A stretch of 64,000 bases of DNA from Mauremys mutica (taxonomy: Eukaryota; Chordata; Testudines; Geoemydidae), in assembly GCF_020497125.1 (NCBI RefSeq), contig NC_059072.1, forward strand, positions 55,090,697 to 55,154,696. Direction: 5' to 3'. The notes under the pieces were generated by a model. The model was not told where the DNA came from and searched no databases. It was given only the letters and a program-made list of their open reading frames with translations. Position 1 is the first letter of the stretch. The number at the start of each line of letters is the position of its first letter. Position numbers and translations under genes: made by a program. Positions 59,820 to 64,000 of the stretch are shown in pieces.

Positions 59820-61240
59820 TCTTCGCTCTCGCGAGAACAGCACGAGAGAGAAGTTCTGCTCATTCCGAGGCCTCTCCCTGGGCTCGATCTTGGCTACGTT
59901 ACTGATGCCGTGGACGAGCCGTCTTCCGTACGCTTTCCCACCGTTCCCGCTGGTTCACAGGGTCCTGCTAAAACTCCGCAAGGGCAGAGCGCACCCGATC
60001 ACGATCGCTCCAGCATGGCCCAGGCAGCACTGGTACACCATGTTACTAGGCTTGTCGATAGCCAACCCGATTCCCCTGCCTCTTTGCCCAGACCTCATAA
60101 CGCAGGATCACGGCAAACTTCACCATCCAGACCTGCATTCCCGGCACATCACAGCATGTCTGCTGCGGGTCTAAACCGATCCGAGTTACGTTGTTCTGCC
60201 TCGGTTCTACGGGATTCTCCTGGGTGGTAGGAAGCCTTCCACTCGGTTAACGTATCTGGCCAACTGGAAGTGTTTCTCTTGCTGCTACGAAACACAATGT
60301 TTCTCCCACCGAGGTTTCCGATCCATTTCATCTTGGATTACCTCTGATCTTTCAAACAGCAGCGCCTGGCGCAGTTCATCATTAAGGGTACACTTGGTAG
60401 CCATCTCTACCTTCCTCCCAGGGGAGAGTGGCCGCTCCATAGTCTCACACTCTGTGGTTTCTAGGTTCCTCAAGGGCTTGGGGCATTTATACCCCCAGGT
60501 TCGCCGCCCCGCCAAAACCTGGGTCTTCAACCAGGTTATAAGCAGACTTATGCCTGCCCCATTCGAGCCACTGACAACATGCTCGCTGAGATACCTGTCC
60601 TGAGAGAGAGTTTTTTCCTTGTAGCCTTTGCATCGGCCAGACAAGTCTCCGAGCTTCAGGCTCTCACAGTGGACCCACGGTGCACTATGTTTGACAAGGA
60701 CAAGGTGCGGTTGTGACCATGTCCGGCCTTCCTCCCTAAGGTGCTGTTGACCTTTCCTATCATCCAGGATATCTTCCTTCCGGTCTTCTTTCCGCTGCCA
60801 CATTCATCGCGAAGGGAGCACATTTGCCCTCCCTAGACGCCGTAGGGCGCTCGCTTTTTGTGTCGAGCGGACAAGCCGTTCATATGCCCCAACTCTTCGT
60901 TGTCTTGGCAGACCGGATGAACGGCCTACCTGTCTCCTCCCAGAGGTTTTCATCTTGGGTGACGTCATGCATTTGCACCTCCTGTGACTTAGCCCATGTT
61001 CCATCGAGCCACCTTACTGCTCGTTTCACCAGAGCTCAGGCTTCTTCTGCTGTCTTCCTGACTCACATACCCTTCCAGGGGCTATGTCGTGCTACTACCT
61101 GGTCCTCGATCCGGACCTTGCCTCTTGGTCTAACTATCCAGAGATGATGCAGCCTTTGGCTCACCAGTTTGCATTGTGCGACATCTCACTCCGACCCCAC
61201 CGCCTACGTAAGGCTTGGGAATCACCTACATGGAATGGAT
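59820..61240 (+). pseudogene. DIRS tyrosine recombinase, broken
   Basis: The N-terminal region has RVLLKLRKGRAHPITIAPAW PRQHWY (59970-60040), the segment preceding the recombinase domain in DIRS elements. The core has RFLKGLGHLYPQVRRPAKTW (60460-60520) and SLVAFASARQVSELQALTV (60615-60665, with the R of the first catalytic box as ARQVSEL). The last box is HLTARFTRAQASSAVFL and GLCRATTWSSIRT (61010-61115). Stops near 60604, 60715, 60835 and others. The C-terminus matches the relic at 8640. Confidence 0.78.
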
Positions 61241-61323
61241 ATGAGCAATCACTCGAAGAAGAAAAGACGGTTACTCACCGTTGTAACTGTTGTTCTTCGA
61301 GATGTGTTTCTCATATCCATTCC
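61223..61323. repeat. DIRS internal complementary region
   Basis: 61223-61264 is the reverse complement of the left terminus (from cttcttcgagtgattgctca inward). 61263-61323 is the reverse complement of the right terminus (taactgttgttcttcgagat). The two are joined directly, so this region could template the closing of a circle that joins both ends. Confidence 0.9.
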
Positions 61324-61360
61324 ACACCCACCCTCCTTCCCCACTGTCGGAGTAGCCGGC

Positions 61361-61524
61361 AAGAAGGAACTGAGGAGTGGGTGGGTTGGCTGGTGTATAT
61401 ATCCGGTGCCATGGTGGCACCACTCCAGGGGGCGCCCAGCCGACCCACTGAGTTGCTAGGGTAAAAGTCTTCTGACGAACGTGCACGCAGCGCGCGCACA
61501 CCTACATGGAATGGATATGAGCAA
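61361..61524 (-). repeat. DIRS right terminal inverted repeat
   Basis: Reverse-complement partner of the left repeat, same 164-bp length. Outside it the extreme ends differ: the right terminus reads atctcgaagaacaacagtta on to about 61567. Confidence 0.92.
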
Positions 61525-61569
61525 CACATCTCGAAGAACAACAGTTACAACGGTGAGTAACCGTCTTTT

Positions 61570-62725
61570 TTTCTCTCAGCTCATTCTTTATCCACCTATT
61601 CTTTAAATTACTCTGCTCTTGGCCATTGCTGTTTCAATTAATCATTTTGTCACAAGTGTCATTAGCAGGATGAAAATTAAAGTAGTTTCTTAGGCTTTTT
61701 TCAGATCACAAAGAAGAGTTGAAATACAAATTGTCATTTCTGTTTTGCTTTATTGTAGTGTTTATATTTTCTTTCTAAACTTTATAGTGAAAACTACACT
61801 TCATCCTCTGAAGCATCATATATACAGGGGTCAATGAACCTTGATTTATTTTATAATTGTAATGCTTGCAGTCCTAGATTACAGCACATCATTAGCTTGT
61901 ATTAAAATTGCTGCTCTCCAAACACTCAGATGAAAGAATCTGGGGGAGAGGGAAACGAATTTTTCTGACATTACAAATGGTTGTAACTAGTGGTGGGTAA
62001 CTTTGGATCAATTTGTAGCTAGGCAGTTTGAATAATCACTCAAGGGTATAGAAACTGACCAGAATCTAGGGAGGCTTCCATATTCTACCTCCCTCCGGTG
62101 TCCTTCAAAATATACCCCTAGGTCCCAGATCATCCTATCTTTTTGTGAGGTCCTCAGTAGAAGGATTTGTTGGTGCCCTGGATATTAGAGCCTTGGGGTA
62201 GAATTGACAGCCTTTTCATCCCCTATAGAGTGCAGGGCTTGGGGGGAAACCTCGCTGTGTCTGACTTCCCACCAGCAGTGGGGTTTGAGGGATTCCTCCA
62301 GCCCAGCTGCTCTCTCCTCCTCCTTTTATACAACAGGACCCAACAACCCCTCCACTAGGCTGTGGTTACCTCATCTTTTAAAACTGTAAATGCACTGAGG
62401 GGTTTCCTCACAATTTCCACGATAGACTGCTACATACTTGTTAATTTGAGAGATCACAAGCATCCTTTCCCCTCATTTCCTGCCCATGAGAGTTGCTCAA
62501 AGGAGGCTGTGCAGGGCCTGGATTTAAAGGCACACTACATTGATGTGTAAATTACATGAAAACCCAGAGTTCCTTTGCACTGAAGAAGGTTGAGCCTAAA
62601 TGGGACCAGGTGGAGTGGTCTAGTATGGTTTATACATAGTGAAATGACTTAAAGTATTCTCACTCTCATCCATTTTACAGAAATGCAACACATGCATTCA
62701 AATCACAGTGTCTGTTTGGGACCAT
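61570..62725. other. unique intronic DNA, nothing recognised
   Basis: No supported gene, RNA or repeat. Confidence 0.4.
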
Positions 62726-63273
62726 TACTACAAGGGCTGTCAATTAACCACAGTTAACTCACGCAATTAACTCAAAACAAATTAACTTGATTTAAAAAAT
62801 TAATTGTGATTAATCACAGTTTTAATCGCACAGTTAAACAATAATAGAATACCATTTATTTAAATATTTTTGGATGTTTCCTACATTTTCAAATATATTG
62901 ATTTCCATTACAACACAGAATACAAAAGGTAAAGTGTTCACTTTATATTATTATTTTGATTACAAATATTTGCACTGTAAAAAAGATAAAACAGGTATGA
63001 GCTGAATTGAAAACACTTTCTTTTGTTTATCTTTTTTACAGTGCAAATATTTGTAATCAAAATGATATAAAGTGAGCACTGTACATTTTGTATTCTGTGT
63101 TGTAATGGAAATCAATATATTTGAAAATGTAGAAAACATCTAAAATATTTAAATAAATGGTATTGTAATATTGTTCAACAGAGTGATTAAAACTGTGATT
63201 AATCGTGATTAATTTTTTAATCTCACGATTAATCACAATTAATTTTTTTAATCGTTTGACAGCCCTACTATAA
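62726..63273. mobile_element. 532-bp near-perfect palindromic DNA transposon
   Basis: Element 62734-63265, ends gggctgtcaa and ttgacagccc, duplications tactacaa (62726-62733) and tactataa (63266-63273), one mismatch. Arms pair across almost their full length: e.g. tttgattacaaatatttgca ctg near 62957 with the complement near 63043, and ttccattacaacacagaata with its complement at 63092. Only about 50 bp in the centre is unpaired. 8-bp duplications suggest hAT. Confidence 0.88.
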
Positions 63274-63394
63274 GGGTTTAGTGATCATGAAAGTTATTAC
63301 ATTTTGTCATCATATCATATCCTTTTGTCGTTGTGCAACAATTGTTTGTTATAAATAGCAAAAATATCTTCTGGGGCATGCAGTATTTATAATA

Positions 63395-63655
63395 ATTGTT
63401 TAAACTTCTATAGTGTCTTCCATGCTAGTTTCAACCAAGGATCTTGAAGCATTTTACAAACATTTACTGATGTAGTTCCATAGCATCCCTATGATGTAGA
63501 TATTATTATCCCTATATTACAAATGCGGAAACTGAATAATAGAAAAGATAAGTGACATGCCCATAGTCACACACAGAGTTTCTGGTGGAGATGGTAATAG
63601 AACCCAGATCTTCTCTCTTCCAGATTTGTGCTTTAACTGTTAACTAACCTTCCTC
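63395..63655 (+). repeat. ancient MIR/CORE-like SINE
   Basis: Same order as the copy at 44385: ggatcttgaagcattttaca, tattattatccctatattac, taagtgacatgcccatagtc, aatagaacccagatcttctc. Tail at about 63650. Confidence 0.7.
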
Positions 63656-64000
63656 TATTCATATTTAATTTCTTAACTGACATCAGATAGTACTTAGTTT
63701 GTTCATGTGAATGAATACTTTTGATTGGCCAGTGCTTTAGTTAAGACTGTAGAAACAGAATATAAGTTCTGAGAATCTGTTTAAAAGCCATCCAGAAGAG
63801 CTAAGAGGCAGGGCACTTAAGTGTTTTCTAAAAATGACCATTTCTTCATTGAGAAGGGTAGGAAAAGTTCTCCTGCTGACAGTGGAATACCACCAGAACA
63901 GCATACTAAAACATATGCCCAGTCGCCCACAACAGCCAGTGCCTTACAGAAAGTCCTACAGTTCCTGCTCCAGCAAGCAATTGTTATGAAGAATTTTGTT
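63656..64000. other. unique intronic DNA, nothing recognised
   Basis: No feature seen up to the window end. Confidence 0.4.

Larger units (their letters stand above)
55640..61567 (+). mobile_element. near-complete DIRS retrotransposon, inactivated
   Basis: About 5.9 kb. Both 164-bp terminal inverted repeats are present (55655-55818, 61361-61524). The internal complementary region lies just inside the right repeat (61223-61323). Gene order is gag-like, reverse transcriptase/RNase H, tyrosine recombinase, all on the + strand. There are no long direct LTRs. Such elements are copied into a circle and integrated by the recombinase rather than by a DDE integrase; that is family knowledge. Stops and frameshifts break every ORF. 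The insertion lies in PDZRN4 intron DNA in the sense direction. Confidence 0.92.

Noticed and set aside
55640..61567. Interpretation as an LTR retrovirus or Gypsy element
   Set aside because: Terminal repeats are inverted, an internal complementary region is present and the C-terminal enzyme is tyrosine-recombinase-like, so DIRS fits.
37350..64000. Further PDZRN4 exons (PDZ2 and C-terminal part)
   Set aside because: I searched for the expected EVELCRVSS, AAKDGRIREGD and INGEDVQNREE-type peptides by eye and found none.
1..64000. tRNA, rRNA, snRNA genes or CRISPR arrays
   Set aside because: No cloverleaf or internal promoter pair that I could support; tandem repeats here are minisatellites, without spacers of CRISPR type.

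Overview
The window reads as intronic DNA from a reptile-grade vertebrate, most likely a turtle. The evidence is two exons of a conserved vertebrate gene embedded in a dense mix of CR1-clade LINEs, DIRS retrotransposons with an intact diagnostic layout, a Penelope-like element, and many hAT-like and PIF/Harbinger-like non-autonomous DNA transposons. This mix is typical of turtle genomes. The species call is inference from repeat content, not from a marker gene.

The only host gene I can support is PDZRN4, a RING/PDZ ubiquitin ligase of the LNX family, on the + strand. Exon A (35154-35407) encodes the C-terminal half of the first PDZ domain and the following linker. Exon B (37246-37348) continues it. 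Both have canonical AG/GT boundaries and one continuous reading frame (phase 2 junction). Everything else appears to lie in its large introns; I found no other PDZRN4 exon here.

Layout. 1-8300: the end of a GC-rich hAT-like element, two minus-strand CR1 tails, a G-rich minisatellite and a palindromic MITE. 8330-13920: an internally deleted DIRS, an AT-rich hAT-like element with an 8-bp target duplication, several MITEs, and a second DIRS fragment that keeps gag. 14000-16350: mostly unique DNA holding a striking 70-bp perfect inverted copy 1.2 kb from its source. 16951-18087: a complete hAT-like element carrying a 109-bp G-rich minisatellite. 22105-28150: a hAT-like element, a Penelope-like GIY-YIG remnant, a CR1 copy interrupted by an LTR, and further CR1 pieces. 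29000-35150: a pogo-like MITE, several Harbinger-like MITEs and a hAT-like element nested in one of them. 35154-37348: the PDZRN4 exons. 39030-41430: an L3/CR1-like LINE with a hAT-like insertion in its tail. 44200-54320: ancient SINEs, nested and simple MITEs, and CpG-rich hAT-like elements. 55640-61567: an almost complete but inactivated DIRS with both terminal inverted repeats and the internal complementary region. 62734-63265: a long palindromic element.

There is no operon-like logic. The elements are independent insertions, some nested, in non-coding DNA transcribed as PDZRN4 intron. No mobile element here has an intact full-length coding capacity. The observation I could least explain by known repeat families is the templated 105-bp insertion at 15812-15916.
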